A stretch of 64,000 bases of DNA, taken from the NCBI RefSeq assembly GCF_023540835.1, contig NZ_JALKCU010000001.1:868001-932000 (forward strand), in the 5' to 3' direction. The stretch comes from Marivivens geojensis. Its GTDB lineage: Bacteria > Pseudomonadota > Alphaproteobacteria > Rhodobacterales > Rhodobacteraceae. Position 1 is the stretch's first letter. Each line of letters begins with the position of its first letter. A model generated the notes under the pieces. That model was not told the DNA's origin and made no database searches. It was given only the letters and a program-made list of their open reading frames with translations. Made by a program: the position numbers and the translations under genes. This document shows positions 28,486-37,829 of this stretch, piece by piece.

Positions 28486-29724
28486 ATGAAACTCGACGAC
28501 CGTAGCCAAGACGAAAGTCAGGACCAATCCACTGGTGATCCGCAGGTGTTCCGCGGGTCAAACCAGTCTGGGTTGCGCGACTACAACGAGCGTCTCGTTC
28601 TTTCAATGATCCAGCGCAGCGGCGCCATGCCGGGGGTAGAGATTGCCCGCCGTGCAGGGCTGTCGCCGCAAACGGTTTCGGTGATCCTGCGCAGCCTCGA
28701 ATCTGACGGCCTCCTCGAACGGGGGGCGCCGCAGCGTGGCCGCGTGGGTAAGCCGTCTATTCCGATGGGTCTGAACCCTGAAGGCTTGTATTCGGTCGGT
28801 ATGAAGATCGGTCGCCGTAGTGCTGACCTCGTTTTGACCGACTTCCTTGGCAATACGCGGCAGTTGCTTCAGACGACCTATCGTTATCCCATGCCCGATG
28901 CGATCGTTGGTTTCCTGAAGTCAGGTCTGGCCTCGTTCCGCGAGGCGCTGGGCGAAAAAGCGGCTGATCGCATTTCGGGTATCGGCATCGCGATGCCGTT
29001 CGAAATTTGGAATTGGTCTGAAACCATCGGTGCGCCGCCAAACGATATCGCCGCGTGGCGTGATCTGGATTTCGCGGCTGAGATTGCTCAGTTCACCAAC
29101 CTGCCTGTGTTCATAGAAAACGATGCGACAGCGGCTTGTCGGGCAGAGCATGTCTACGGCCTTGGTCGGACCTATCGTGACTTTGCTTACTTCTTTGTCG
29201 GGTCGTTCATCGGCGGCGGTGTGGTTCTGAACCATGCGGTGTTCGAAGGGGCTCGCGGCAATGCGGGTGCGTTCGGGTCGTTGCCGATCCGGCTCTCCAC
29301 GGGCGAAGATAAGCAGTTGATCGATGTGGCGTCGCTCTACCGTCTTGAGGCTGATTTGGCCCGCAAGGGGATTGAGCCCGCACGGATATGGGCATCGCCT
29401 CAGGACTGGCACGACTTCCCCGAAGTTCTCGAGAACTGGATCGACTATACGGCGCGGCACCTTGCGCGGGCGGCACTGACCGTTTGCGCGGTGATCGACT
29501 TTGAGGCGGTAGTGATCGACGGGGCATTCCCAGCCGAAGTGCGGACTCGACTGATCAACCGCGTGCGCGAAAATATCGTCGACCTCGACCAGCGTGGCCT
29601 GTTCCCACCTGTGATTGCCGAAGGCACCGTGGGTCGCAACGCCCGCGTAATGGGGGCGGCCTGTTCGCCTGTGTTCAACCAGTTTCTGCTGAACACCCTG
29701 GGCGGGTTGTCGCAGAGCAGCTAA
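28486..29724 (+). CDS. frcR: ROK-family transcriptional repressor, FrcR-like
   Basis: A 412-residue ROK (repressor-ORF-kinase) protein: N-terminal winged HTH (VEIARRAGLSPQTVSVILRSLESDG, residues ~50-75) and a sugar-kinase-like actin-fold domain. The kinase ATP motif DxGxT is not intact and the family CXCGXXGC zinc motif appears lost, so it is a regulator rather than an enzyme. ATG at 28486 with AAAGAG upstream; a TTG at 28474 is in frame. It is coexpressed with fucU and should repress frcBCAK. Confidence 0.82.
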   Translation: MKLDDRSQDESQDQSTGDPQVFRGSNQSGLRDYNERLVLSMIQRSGAMPGVEIARRAGLSPQTVSVILRSLESDGLLERGAPQRGRVGKPSIPMGLNPEGLYSVGMKIGRRSADLVLTDFLGNTRQLLQTTYRYPMPDAIVGFLKSGLASFREALGEKAADRISGIGIAMPFEIWNWSETIGAPPNDIAAWRDLDFAAEIAQFTNLPVFIENDATAACRAEHVYGLGRTYRDFAYFFVGSFIGGGVVLNHAVFEGARGNAGAFGSLPIRLSTGEDKQLIDVASLYRLEADLARKGIEPARIWASPQDWHDFPEVLENWIDYTARHLARAALTVCAVIDFEAVVIDGAFPAEVRTRLINRVRENIVDLDQRGLFPPVIAEGTVGRNARVMGAACSPVFNQFLLNTLGGLSQSS

Positions 29725-29763
29725 TCGGTTGCAAAGCCCCAGCCTGCGGCCCATTTTAGCCCT

Positions 29764-30594
29764 ATGGCTGACTTCTCCTTTATGCGCATTGTTCTGATCT
29801 GGCGATCCTTTCGCGATGTTTTGGGGAAAAACGACCTCGACCTTATTTCTGCAGGCGTGGCGTTTTATGGGATGTTTTCGATTTTTCCAGCCTTTGCGGC
29901 GTCGATTGCGATGTTTGGCATCGTGGCGGACCCTGTGGTGATTGCCGAACAGCTCGACCTGTTGCGGGACGTGATCCCTGCGGACGTGTTCACCTTGTTT
30001 GAAGCACAGATTGATCGGTTGCTTGGGGCAGGGGCTACGACATTGGGGTGGGCGTCGTTTGTGTCTTTGGCCATCGCACTCTGGTCCGCGCGGGCGGGTG
30101 TGGGCGCAATGCTGCGCGGGCTGAACGCGATTTATGCAGGGCAAACGCGGTCAGGGGTTCGGCACGCTGTGACCGCCTTTGTGATGACGGTCGCGATGAT
30201 CGGCGTAGCGCTGATCGCGCTGGTCGTCGTGGTCGCGGCCCCCATCGCGATTGCCTTTGTCCCGCTCGCCAGTGAATGGAGCGGCCTGATCGAACTGATC
30301 CGCTGGGCCGTCGCTCTCTTTGTCCTCTTAGCCGCCTTGGGGATTTTGTATCGCTATGCCCCCAACACCTCTCCGCGATCTCACTGGGTGACCGTTGGGG
30401 CCTTTGTCGCGGTTTGCCTGTGGTACATCGTATCGATCGCCTTTTCGGCCTATATCGCAAATTTCGGCAATTATAATCAGGTCTATGGATCGCTCGGTGC
30501 GGTCGTAGCGCTGCTGATGTGGTTTTATTTATCGGCTTATTTGGTCTTGTTGGGTGGCGCCTTGAACGTCGCCATCGCCCGAACCTACCCCTAA
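29764..30594 (+). CDS. YihY/BrkB-family inner-membrane protein
   Basis: A 276-residue YihY (UPF0761/BrkB) membrane protein with about six hydrophobic helices. Family features: AGVAFYGMFSIFPA near residue 36, YRYAPN near 197, and the C-terminal YGSLGAVVALLMWFYLSAYLVLLGG. Its function is unknown; BrkB is no longer thought to be a ribonuclease. It lies between the ROK gene and the secretion operon without obvious links to either. Confidence 0.85.
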   Translation: MADFSFMRIVLIWRSFRDVLGKNDLDLISAGVAFYGMFSIFPAFAASIAMFGIVADPVVIAEQLDLLRDVIPADVFTLFEAQIDRLLGAGATTLGWASFVSLAIALWSARAGVGAMLRGLNAIYAGQTRSGVRHAVTAFVMTVAMIGVALIALVVVVAAPIAIAFVPLASEWSGLIELIRWAVALFVLLAALGILYRYAPNTSPRSHWVTVGAFVAVCLWYIVSIAFSAYIANFGNYNQVYGSLGAVVALLMWFYLSAYLVLLGGALNVAIARTYP

Positions 30595-30624
30595 GACTAG
30601 GGGGGTATGGTAGAAGTTGGGGAA

Positions 30625-30643
30625 TAGTGAAATTTTTTCACTA
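30625..30643. promoter_or_regulatory. Palindrome upstream of the adhesin gene
   Basis: Perfect 8-bp inverted repeat TAGTGAAA/TTTCACTA with a TTT spacer, about 95 bp upstream of the adhesin ATG. It could be an operator or a short leader hairpin; the lack of GC pairs and of a flanking T run makes a terminator of the upstream yihY unlikely. Confidence 0.4.
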
Positions 30644-30735
30644 GTAATTGATGATCCATTCGGATAGTTTCATATCAAAAGAATAACCGGACTCCATCTA
30701 ACGCGAGCCGGAAATCCGAGGCGGAGTAGTATTTT

Positions 30736-33700
30736 ATGTCGGCGATTGAGTTCGTAGTCCGCGATTCCGCGGGCCAAATTGAGCACGGAAATGTTGCAGG
30801 TGATGGCGCAGCCGCTTCGATCATCGTTTCCGTAGATGAAGATATTTCCCTTAATCTTTCGAGGGCGCAGGTTCAGTCGTATTCTCGACAGGGGCAGGCG
30901 CTTCAGGTTGTTTTGATCGATGGTCGCGTGATCATGATCGAAGGGTTCTTTACCCCAGAAGGTATCCCCGAAAACGACCTCTACCTGTCATCTGGCGGGG
31001 TTCTGGCACAGGTCGAACTGGCCGAAGTGAGCGATGGTTTCTACTACGCGAACTACTCCGAAGCGGAAGCCTTTGGAAAGTGGAGCCCTGACGACGATCT
31101 TTATTTCCTTCGTGGGTCTGAGGTTCAGCTCGCTGGATATAACGAAGTCTATCCAGTTGAGGATGATCAGGTCGGCATGCTCGCTGCCCCGCTATTGGCT
31201 GGGATCGGCGGCGTTGGTGCGGGCGTTGGCGCGGGCGCTGCAGCTATTGGTGGCGCGGCGATTGTTTCTGGTCTGACAGGCGGCGGTTCGGGCGGTGGCT
31301 CGGGTGTTTATGTGACTGCGCAAACGGGTGCTGCAGCCGAAGACACCGTTGTGAACAGCAACGATTATGACAACGGCATCGAACTGGGCGGCACAGGCAC
31401 CCCGGGTGGCGAAGTGACCGTCACCGTTGGCGGCGTGACCGAAACCACCACCGTTGGCGAAGACGGCACTTGGGAAGTTGTGTTCCAACCTGGCGATCTG
31501 CCGGGCGGCGAATACACCGAGACTGCGATCGTCACGATCACCAGCGGCGGCGAAACATCGACCACGACAGCTGAGATCGTCGTCGATACCGTCGCGACTG
31601 TGACCCTGAACGAAGGTGCCAACGGCGGCGATCTGTTGATCAACGCACAAGAACTCGCTGGCGGCGTAACGCTTTCGGGCACTGTTGAAACGGGTTCGAC
31701 TGTAATGGTGACCGTGGGCGGCATGGCCTACGAGTCGACTGTCACGGGCGGCACATGGTCCCTGACCTTGCCTGATGGTGCAGTTGAGACGGGCGAATAT
31801 AACCTCGACGTGACCGTTTCGGTCACGGACGCTTATGGCAACACCTCTGACATCAGCGGCTCTGTCGCGATCGACACAGAGACGTCTGTCTCTATGTCGA
31901 CCTCGGCTATCGGTGGCGATGGCACGGTAAACGCGTCCGAACACGCAGCAGGCGTGAATATTTCAGGCATGGCGCAGCCGAACGCGAGCGTTGCCGTAAC
32001 CATCGGCACGGTCACGCACACGGTGGTGGCAGGGGCAGACGGCTCGTGGTCTGCGACCTTCACCTCGACCGATCTGCCCGAGGGCACCTATGACGCAACA
32101 GTTACTGCAGTTGCGACTGATCTTGCGGGCAATACCGCAACCACCACAGGTTCGTTCCATGTCGACACAGAAATGGGACTCGCGATCAATTCTGGCGCAG
32201 TTGAGGGCGACGGGATTGTAAACGGAGCAGAAGCCTCTGATGGCATCACGCTCACTGGCACGGCAGAGGCTGGTTCCTCTGTCGCCGTAACGCTCAATGG
32301 CTTTACCCGTACTGTAACGGCGGGCAACGACGGATCATGGTCCGCATCGTGGATCGCCAGCGAGCTTCCAACGATCGAGACGACCCTCACGGTGAAAGCC
32401 GTTGCAACGGATGGGTCGGGCAACGTGGAAACCACCACGGGGTCCGTGACGTTCGACCCCTTCGTCAACACATTGACCCATACCAACGGTCAAGTGGGCG
32501 GTGACGGTGTGGTCAACCTCTCTGAACAAGGCCAAGCGATCACCGCGAGCGGTATGGTCGAAGCTGGCTCTACCGTTTTGGTCAGCCTTGGCGGTGTGAC
32601 ACTGCCTGCGACCGTTTCGGCAGACGGCAGCTGGACTGTGACCTATCCTGCGGGCACCTTGGCTGTAGGTGAATACAACACCGCGCTGGTGATCACCGCG
32701 ACGGATGCCGCAGGCAACACGAGCCAAATTTCTGAAAGCGTTCGCGTTGATACCGTGGCAGGTGATCTGACGCTGTCCTCGGCACCGATTGAAATCGACG
32801 ACGTTGTGAATGCGGTCGAAGTGGCAGACGGCGTTGTCATCACAGGCACCGCGACACCTGGTCTGCCGGTCACCGTGACCTTTGGCAGCGCCACACACAC
32901 TGTTGTTGCCAATTCGGCAGGCACTTGGTCGTCCAAGTTCCTCGCATCGGAAATCCCGACAGGCACCTATGACGCCGATATCACGGCGTCGATCACCGAT
33001 GCGGCGGGTAACTCCAAAACCGTATCGGACTCTGTCCATATCGACACTCAGGTCGTGAACCACGCGTTTGCTGCGATCCAGTTCGAAGGCGACGACATGA
33101 TCAGTGGCGACGAAGCCTCTGACGGGTTCAACGTCAACGGCACGGTCGAGCCTCTGTCCAAGGTCGTCGTGACCTTTGGATCGGGCAGCAGCGCTGTGAC
33201 GAAAACCGTATACGCAGGGTCTGACGGTCAGTGGAACGTAGAGTTCACCGCTGGCGAAATTCCGAGCGGCGAATACACCGCGCCGATCGTTGCGCGTGCG
33301 ACCGACCCTGCGGGCAATGTCAGCACCATCTCGGATACCGTGCGCGTCGATACCATCGTGAACACGCTGACCGCCGATGCGACTGAAACGGATAACGTTG
33401 CTAACGCTTACGAGCTTCAGGATGGGATCACCCTGACTGGCACGGTTGAGGTGGGTTCGACGGTCCTTGTCACCTTTGACGGTATGACCCGTGTGGCGAC
33501 CGTAGGCCGTGACGGATCGTGGGAAGTGACCTTTGACGCAGACGAAATTCGCGCAGGCGACTATGCGGCGGATGTCACGATCAAAGCGACCGACGCTGTT
33601 GGTAACGTCCGCGAAACAACGCAAACCGTTGAGATCGACACCATCGGCCCAGATGCCGCGACTGTCGACCATAAGATCGTCAGTGGCCAAGGCATCGAGG

Positions 33701-34200
33701 CAATCATCGTGTCGGATGATGCGGCCAACATCGAACTCTACGATGTGACTGACGGTCAACACGCGGCTCCGCTGACCTTCACGCCGTCGCAAACGATGTC
33801 GGGTTGGCTCGATTTTGATACGCCGATTGCAGATGAAACGAACCTCGTTGTGTCTGCAACGGACGATGCGGGCAACGAAACATCGACCTTGGTTGTTCTC
33901 GATGAGGCATCCAGCGGTGTGATCGATATTGCGAACCCGCTGCTCGATAACTTCGACTTTGGCGCGATTGACCTCAGCTTTGCAGAGGATGGCGATCTGA
34001 CCCTGACCGCATCCGACATTGAAGACCTGACCAAAGGCTCGAACGAACTGACCATTCATGGCGGTTCCGATGACACGGTCACAATCAATGGCGCAGTTGC
34101 AGGCGGTGTTGAGACGGTCGAAGGCACGGACTTCCACGTCTATACGCTGGGCGGCAACCACACGCTCTACATCGAGGATGGCGTCAACGTCATCATCTAA
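30736..34200 (+). CDS. BapA-like secreted adhesin with about eight Ig-like repeats
   Basis: A 1154-residue secreted protein. Residues ~1-125 resemble the BapA prefix domain (begins IEFVVRDSAGQIEHGNV); a glycine/alanine-rich stretch (~150-190) ending in GGGSGGGSG follows; then about eight tandem Ig-like repeats of ~98 residues (192-~974), each with a T-G-T-E/G-S-V-V-T core and ending in VDT; then an acidic C-terminal region with LTIHGGSDDTVTINGAV and a T1SS-like tail. No RTX nonapeptides are present. It heads an operon with its own TolC, ABC ATPase and HlyD genes, so it should be exported by type I secretion for biofilm or surface attachment. No LapG/LapD pair is in the window. Confidence 0.82.
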   Translation: MSAIEFVVRDSAGQIEHGNVAGDGAAASIIVSVDEDISLNLSRAQVQSYSRQGQALQVVLIDGRVIMIEGFFTPEGIPENDLYLSSGGVLAQVELAEVSDGFYYANYSEAEAFGKWSPDDDLYFLRGSEVQLAGYNEVYPVEDDQVGMLAAPLLAGIGGVGAGVGAGAAAIGGAAIVSGLTGGGSGGGSGVYVTAQTGAAAEDTVVNSNDYDNGIELGGTGTPGGEVTVTVGGVTETTTVGEDGTWEVVFQPGDLPGGEYTETAIVTITSGGETSTTTAEIVVDTVATVTLNEGANGGDLLINAQELAGGVTLSGTVETGSTVMVTVGGMAYESTVTGGTWSLTLPDGAVETGEYNLDVTVSVTDAYGNTSDISGSVAIDTETSVSMSTSAIGGDGTVNASEHAAGVNISGMAQPNASVAVTIGTVTHTVVAGADGSWSATFTSTDLPEGTYDATVTAVATDLAGNTATTTGSFHVDTEMGLAINSGAVEGDGIVNGAEASDGITLTGTAEAGSSVAVTLNGFTRTVTAGNDGSWSASWIASELPTIETTLTVKAVATDGSGNVETTTGSVTFDPFVNTLTHTNGQVGGDGVVNLSEQGQAITASGMVEAGSTVLVSLGGVTLPATVSADGSWTVTYPAGTLAVGEYNTALVITATDAAGNTSQISESVRVDTVAGDLTLSSAPIEIDDVVNAVEVADGVVITGTATPGLPVTVTFGSATHTVVANSAGTWSSKFLASEIPTGTYDADITASITDAAGNSKTVSDSVHIDTQVVNHAFAAIQFEGDDMISGDEASDGFNVNGTVEPLSKVVVTFGSGSSAVTKTVYAGSDGQWNVEFTAGEIPSGEYTAPIVARATDPAGNVSTISDTVRVDTIVNTLTADATETDNVANAYELQDGITLTGTVEVGSTVLVTFDGMTRVATVGRDGSWEVTFDADEIRAGDYAADVTIKATDAVGNVRETTQTVEIDTIGPDAATVDHKIVSGQGIEAIIVSDDAANIELYDVTDGQHAAPLTFTPSQTMSGWLDFDTPIADETNLVVSATDDAGNETSTLVVLDEASSGVIDIANPLLDNFDFGAIDLSFAEDGDLTLTASDIEDLTKGSNELTIHGGSDDTVTINGAVAGGVETVEGTDFHVYTLGGNHTLYIEDGVNVII

Positions 34201-34266
34201 TCCCGATACGGGCTGCCCCACGGGTGGCCCGATCCATGAGGTTAAGACAGAAGAATTGAGGTAGTT

Positions 34267-35601
34267 GTGGGCAACATGCGGTCGATAGGCAAAGCTTTGG
34301 GTGCGCTCGCGCTCGGCTCTGCCCTGTCGGGATGCATGGGGTCGGGTGAGGGTGGTATTGGCGTTACACGCAATGCGTTTAATTTCCTGTCGCCAGCCGA
34401 GGACACCCAACCGCAATCAGTCCTGAGCCCACAAATGGAAAACGGGACCGAGTCCGAAATTATCGCGGGCCTCCTCAACCGTCGTTCCATTTTGCCAGAT
34501 GGCCCTTACGCCGAAGTGGCAAGTGCTGTCCTCGACGCGAACGCCCGCGCGGCTGAGGCCGATTTGCGGGCCGCGCGTTTGCGGGCAGAGGCGGCATCGT
34601 CAAACTGGCTTCCATCGCTTGGCCCGAATGTGAGCCTGACATCTCTGGGGTCTGTGGTGGCGAGCCTCGTCGTGGAACAGACCCTGTTTGACAACGGTCG
34701 CCGCAAAGCGGAGCGCGATTATGCTGCCGCCGATGTCGAAGTGGCTGCCGTTGCCTTGGCACAAGATACCAACCGTCGCGTTTTGGATGCACTCGAACTC
34801 TACATCACCGCAGAGGCGATGCAGGCTCGTGCTGGCGTGAACGCAGCCGCTCTCGAACGCATGAACCACTTCGCCTACGTGATGAGCGAACGTGTGCGGG
34901 GTGGCGTGTCGAACCGCGCGGACTTGCAGATCGTTGAACAAAAGCTCGCGCAGATGCGGTCGGACCTCTTGTCTGACCAAGAGGCGTCCTTGGCCGCGAT
35001 GGCAGAGTTGAACGCGATGGCGGCCCGTCCGCTAGACACCGTGCACGGCTTGACCGCGTTCCAATCGTCGGCGGCGAATGCGCTGCCCTTGAGTGTGCTC
35101 AAGGCAGAGGCAGAGGCGCAGCGCGGCATCGCGGCAGCCCGCGCCGAACGCGCAGGGTTCCTGCCGGGTGTGACGGCAACGGGCACCGTGAATAACAACG
35201 GATCAGATTTCGGCATTGGGATGGGCATTCCCAATGGCCTAGGTTTCGGCAATGGCGCAGCAATGCGTGCCGTCGAAGCCCAAGAAGCCGCCGCGCGTGC
35301 GCGTGTCGGTCAAACCCGCGAGGATACCAACCGCGACTTGCGCGCATTGGAAGCCGAGCTGGGCAGCCTGCAACGTCAAATGGCGCAGGCGCAAACTCTC
35401 GCAGCCCAAGCGGCTGCGAACTATGACATTTTCGCCGCCCAACTTCGTGAAGGGCAGCGAACCGTGAATGACGTGGTGGGCGTCTTCGAGACCAAGGTGC
35501 GCACAGAACGTGCCGCCGTGGTCATTCAATATGACATTGCCAAAGTGGAACTTCGAATTGCAGCGATCCACGGCACTCTTGTTGACGGAGAACGGATATG
35601 A
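34267..35601 (+). CDS. TolC-family outer-membrane lipoprotein of the T1SS
   Basis: A 444-residue TolC-type protein with two rounds of the coiled-coil/beta-strand OEP repeat (alanine- and arginine-rich helices around residues 80-230 and 280-400). A lipobox LSGC puts the lipidated cysteine at residue 23. The GTG at 34267 with GAGGTAG six bases upstream is preferred; ATG at 34276 would shorten the protein by three residues. The stop overlaps the next start by 4 bp (ATGA). It provides the outer-membrane tunnel for the adhesin. Confidence 0.82.
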   Translation: MGNMRSIGKALGALALGSALSGCMGSGEGGIGVTRNAFNFLSPAEDTQPQSVLSPQMENGTESEIIAGLLNRRSILPDGPYAEVASAVLDANARAAEADLRAARLRAEAASSNWLPSLGPNVSLTSLGSVVASLVVEQTLFDNGRRKAERDYAAADVEVAAVALAQDTNRRVLDALELYITAEAMQARAGVNAAALERMNHFAYVMSERVRGGVSNRADLQIVEQKLAQMRSDLLSDQEASLAAMAELNAMAARPLDTVHGLTAFQSSAANALPLSVLKAEAEAQRGIAAARAERAGFLPGVTATGTVNNNGSDFGIGMGIPNGLGFGNGAAMRAVEAQEAAARARVGQTREDTNRDLRALEAELGSLQRQMAQAQTLAAQAAANYDIFAAQLREGQRTVNDVVGVFETKVRTERAAVVIQYDIAKVELRIAAIHGTLVDGERI

Positions 35602-37829
35602 CCGGCCCAGTATTGGCCTTTGATATCAATGCCACCCGTGGCGGTAAGGTGACCCGCCTGACCACGGCTGACAAAACGCAGGCAGAGCAAACCGCTGCCG
35701 CGCCTGACCCCCATTACGAGGACCGCTTTACTCCCAAGGCCCGCGCTCGCGCCGATCTGGCCGCGACCTACGCGGGGCTTTTGGGCGTCGATGTGATCCG
35801 TGCGGACCTTCTGGAAAAAATCGTGTCCGCTGATGGCGATGCGATCACTTCGGCTGGGATCGCGGGGGCGCTGTCGGACTCTGGTCTGGTGGCCAAGGTC
35901 AAAAAGATCGCAACGCCCGTGAACACGCTCTGGCCCGCGCTGGCCGAGATGACCTCGGGCCAGATGGTTCTGGTGCTCGAACAGCAGGGCAATACGTTCT
36001 TTATCTACGACACCACCTGCGACGGGAACCGTGCCGAGGTGCCTCTGTCAGATTTCATGCCCGTTTTCACAGGCACGATTGTTCGCGCTGATGTTGCCGT
36101 CAGTGAACTGACCCGTCGCCATGCGGAGAAAGACAAAAAGGCCCACTGGTTCTGGGGCGAATTGAAACGGTTCCGCCGTCACGTGGCCGAAGTGGCTGTG
36201 GGGTCGTTTGTCGCAAACCTCTTGGCCGTGGCGATCGCGCTGTTTTCCTTGCAGGTCTATGACCGCGTGATCCCGCACCAATCCACCGCCACCCTTTGGG
36301 TGCTGGCGATTGGTGCTGGCCTTGCGATGATCTTGGAAGCCTTCTTGCGCATCGCGCGTGCCCGTCTGATGGACGGGGCAGGGCGTCAGATCGAAATGAA
36401 AGTGCAACAGCTCCTTGTTGATAAGGTGCTGGGCATGAAGGCTGGTGCAGCGAATTCCCCATCGCAAACCTTTTCTGCGGTGCGTGAGTTTGGGTCGATC
36501 CGCGAATTCTTTACCGCCTCTACCATCGGCACGCTGACCGATTTGCCGTTTATCGTGCTCTTCCTCGCGCTTGTGGCGTCAATTGGCGGTAACGTGGTTT
36601 GGGTGCTCTTCGCGGGTGGTGTTCTCATGGTCGCGCCGAGCTTTGTCTTGCAGCGCAAGATGATTGCGCTGACCCGTCAGACCCAAGGGGCGAGCACCAA
36701 AGCGAACCGCCTATTGCATGAAATCGTCTATGAATCAGACACGATCAAAGCCACCCGTGGCGAGGATCGGTTCCGCCGTCAGTGGACGGAACTGTCTGCG
36801 CTGAACTCTCTGGCCACGTCAGAGCAGCGCAAACTGGCGTCGACCCTGACGTTCTGGAGCCAAGGCGTCCAGCAGGCGACCTATGTTGCGGCGGTTGTGA
36901 CGGGCACCTTCATGGTGTTCTCTGGCGAATATACCGTCGGCACGATCATCGCTGTGGGTATTCTGACCTCCCGCACGCTTGGCCCATTGACGCAATTGGC
37001 GGCGACGATGGCGCGCTGGTCGAATGTGAAGGCCGCATTGGATGCCTTGGACAAGGTTGCAGATGCGCCGCAAGACATGGATGAGACCCGCAGCTACCTG
37101 CGCCGCGATACCGTCGATGGCGCGTTCGAACTGTGCGATCTGATGTTCAAATACGACGAAGACAGCGACCGCGTGGTTGATATCTCGTCGCTCAAAATCG
37201 AAGCAGGCCAAAGGGTTGCGATCCTCGGCGCGAACGGGTCGGGGAAATCAACGCTACTCAAGATCCTGTCGGGTCTCTATCCGCCGACAGGTGGCCGCGT
37301 GATGCTCGACGGCGTTGATATGGGGCAGATCATGCCGCGCGACCTGCGTCGGAATGTTGGCTACCTCGGCCAAGAGGTGCGTCTGTTCGCAGGCACCCTG
37401 CGCGACAACCTCAATATGACGATGCTCGAACGCGATGACGAACGTCTGTTGAAATCGCTCGATTTTGCGGGGCTTGGTCCGTACGTGCGGTCGCATCCCA
37501 AAGGCCTCGATATGCCGATTTCGGACGCGGGGCAGGGCTTGTCCGTCGGTCAGCGTCAGTCGATTGGCTGGGCGCGTTTGTGGCTCCAAGACCCGAAGGT
37601 CTGCTTGCTGGATGAGCCGACCGCAGCGCTCGATCAAACGCTTGAGGCGACACTGGTGTCTCGTCTCGATCACTGGCTGGGTCAGCGCACCGCGATCATC
37701 GCGACGCACCGTGTGCCGATCCTGCAACTGACGGGGCGCACCGTTATTCTGCAAAATGGCCGTTTGGCCGTCGATGGTCCCCGTGACGAGGTCATGGCCC
37801 ATCTGCGCAACAAAAAGGTAGCAGGCTAA
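35598..37829 (+). CDS. Type I secretion ABC ATPase/permease, LapB-like
   Basis: A 743-residue RTX-type secretion ABC protein. An N-terminal ~150-residue C39-like domain lacks an obvious catalytic cysteine, as in LapB/HlyB; six membrane helices lie at ~200-480; the ATPase domain has Walker A LGANGSGKST near 545, signature LSVGQRQS and Walker B CLLDEPTAALD. It starts inside the stop of the TolC gene (ATGA) and its stop overlaps the HlyD start (TAATG), so the whole operon is translationally coupled. Confidence 0.9.
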   Translation: MTGPVLAFDINATRGGKVTRLTTADKTQAEQTAAAPDPHYEDRFTPKARARADLAATYAGLLGVDVIRADLLEKIVSADGDAITSAGIAGALSDSGLVAKVKKIATPVNTLWPALAEMTSGQMVLVLEQQGNTFFIYDTTCDGNRAEVPLSDFMPVFTGTIVRADVAVSELTRRHAEKDKKAHWFWGELKRFRRHVAEVAVGSFVANLLAVAIALFSLQVYDRVIPHQSTATLWVLAIGAGLAMILEAFLRIARARLMDGAGRQIEMKVQQLLVDKVLGMKAGAANSPSQTFSAVREFGSIREFFTASTIGTLTDLPFIVLFLALVASIGGNVVWVLFAGGVLMVAPSFVLQRKMIALTRQTQGASTKANRLLHEIVYESDTIKATRGEDRFRRQWTELSALNSLATSEQRKLASTLTFWSQGVQQATYVAAVVTGTFMVFSGEYTVGTIIAVGILTSRTLGPLTQLAATMARWSNVKAALDALDKVADAPQDMDETRSYLRRDTVDGAFELCDLMFKYDEDSDRVVDISSLKIEAGQRVAILGANGSGKSTLLKILSGLYPPTGGRVMLDGVDMGQIMPRDLRRNVGYLGQEVRLFAGTLRDNLNMTMLERDDERLLKSLDFAGLGPYVRSHPKGLDMPISDAGQGLSVGQRQSIGWARLWLQDPKVCLLDEPTAALDQTLEATLVSRLDHWLGQRTAIIATHRVPILQLTGRTVILQNGRLAVDGPRDEVMAHLRNKKVAG

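Noticed and set aside
28921-30144. 407-codon minus-strand frame spanning the ROK and YihY genes
   Set aside because: It crosses the end of one good gene and the beginning of another, has an arginine/histidine-rich composition typical of antisense frames in GC-rich DNA, and no domain.
31309-33657. Periodic ~295-bp repeats that could suggest a CRISPR or satellite array
   Set aside because: The repeats are protein-level Ig-like domains with variable DNA, far longer than CRISPR repeats; no cas genes are in the window.
32335-34416. Long open frame (693 codons) on the minus strand across the adhesin gene
   Set aside because: It is antisense to the repeat region and results from its regular codon pattern; the protein has no recognisable domain and no ribosome-binding site, while the plus-strand frame has clear Ig-like repeats.
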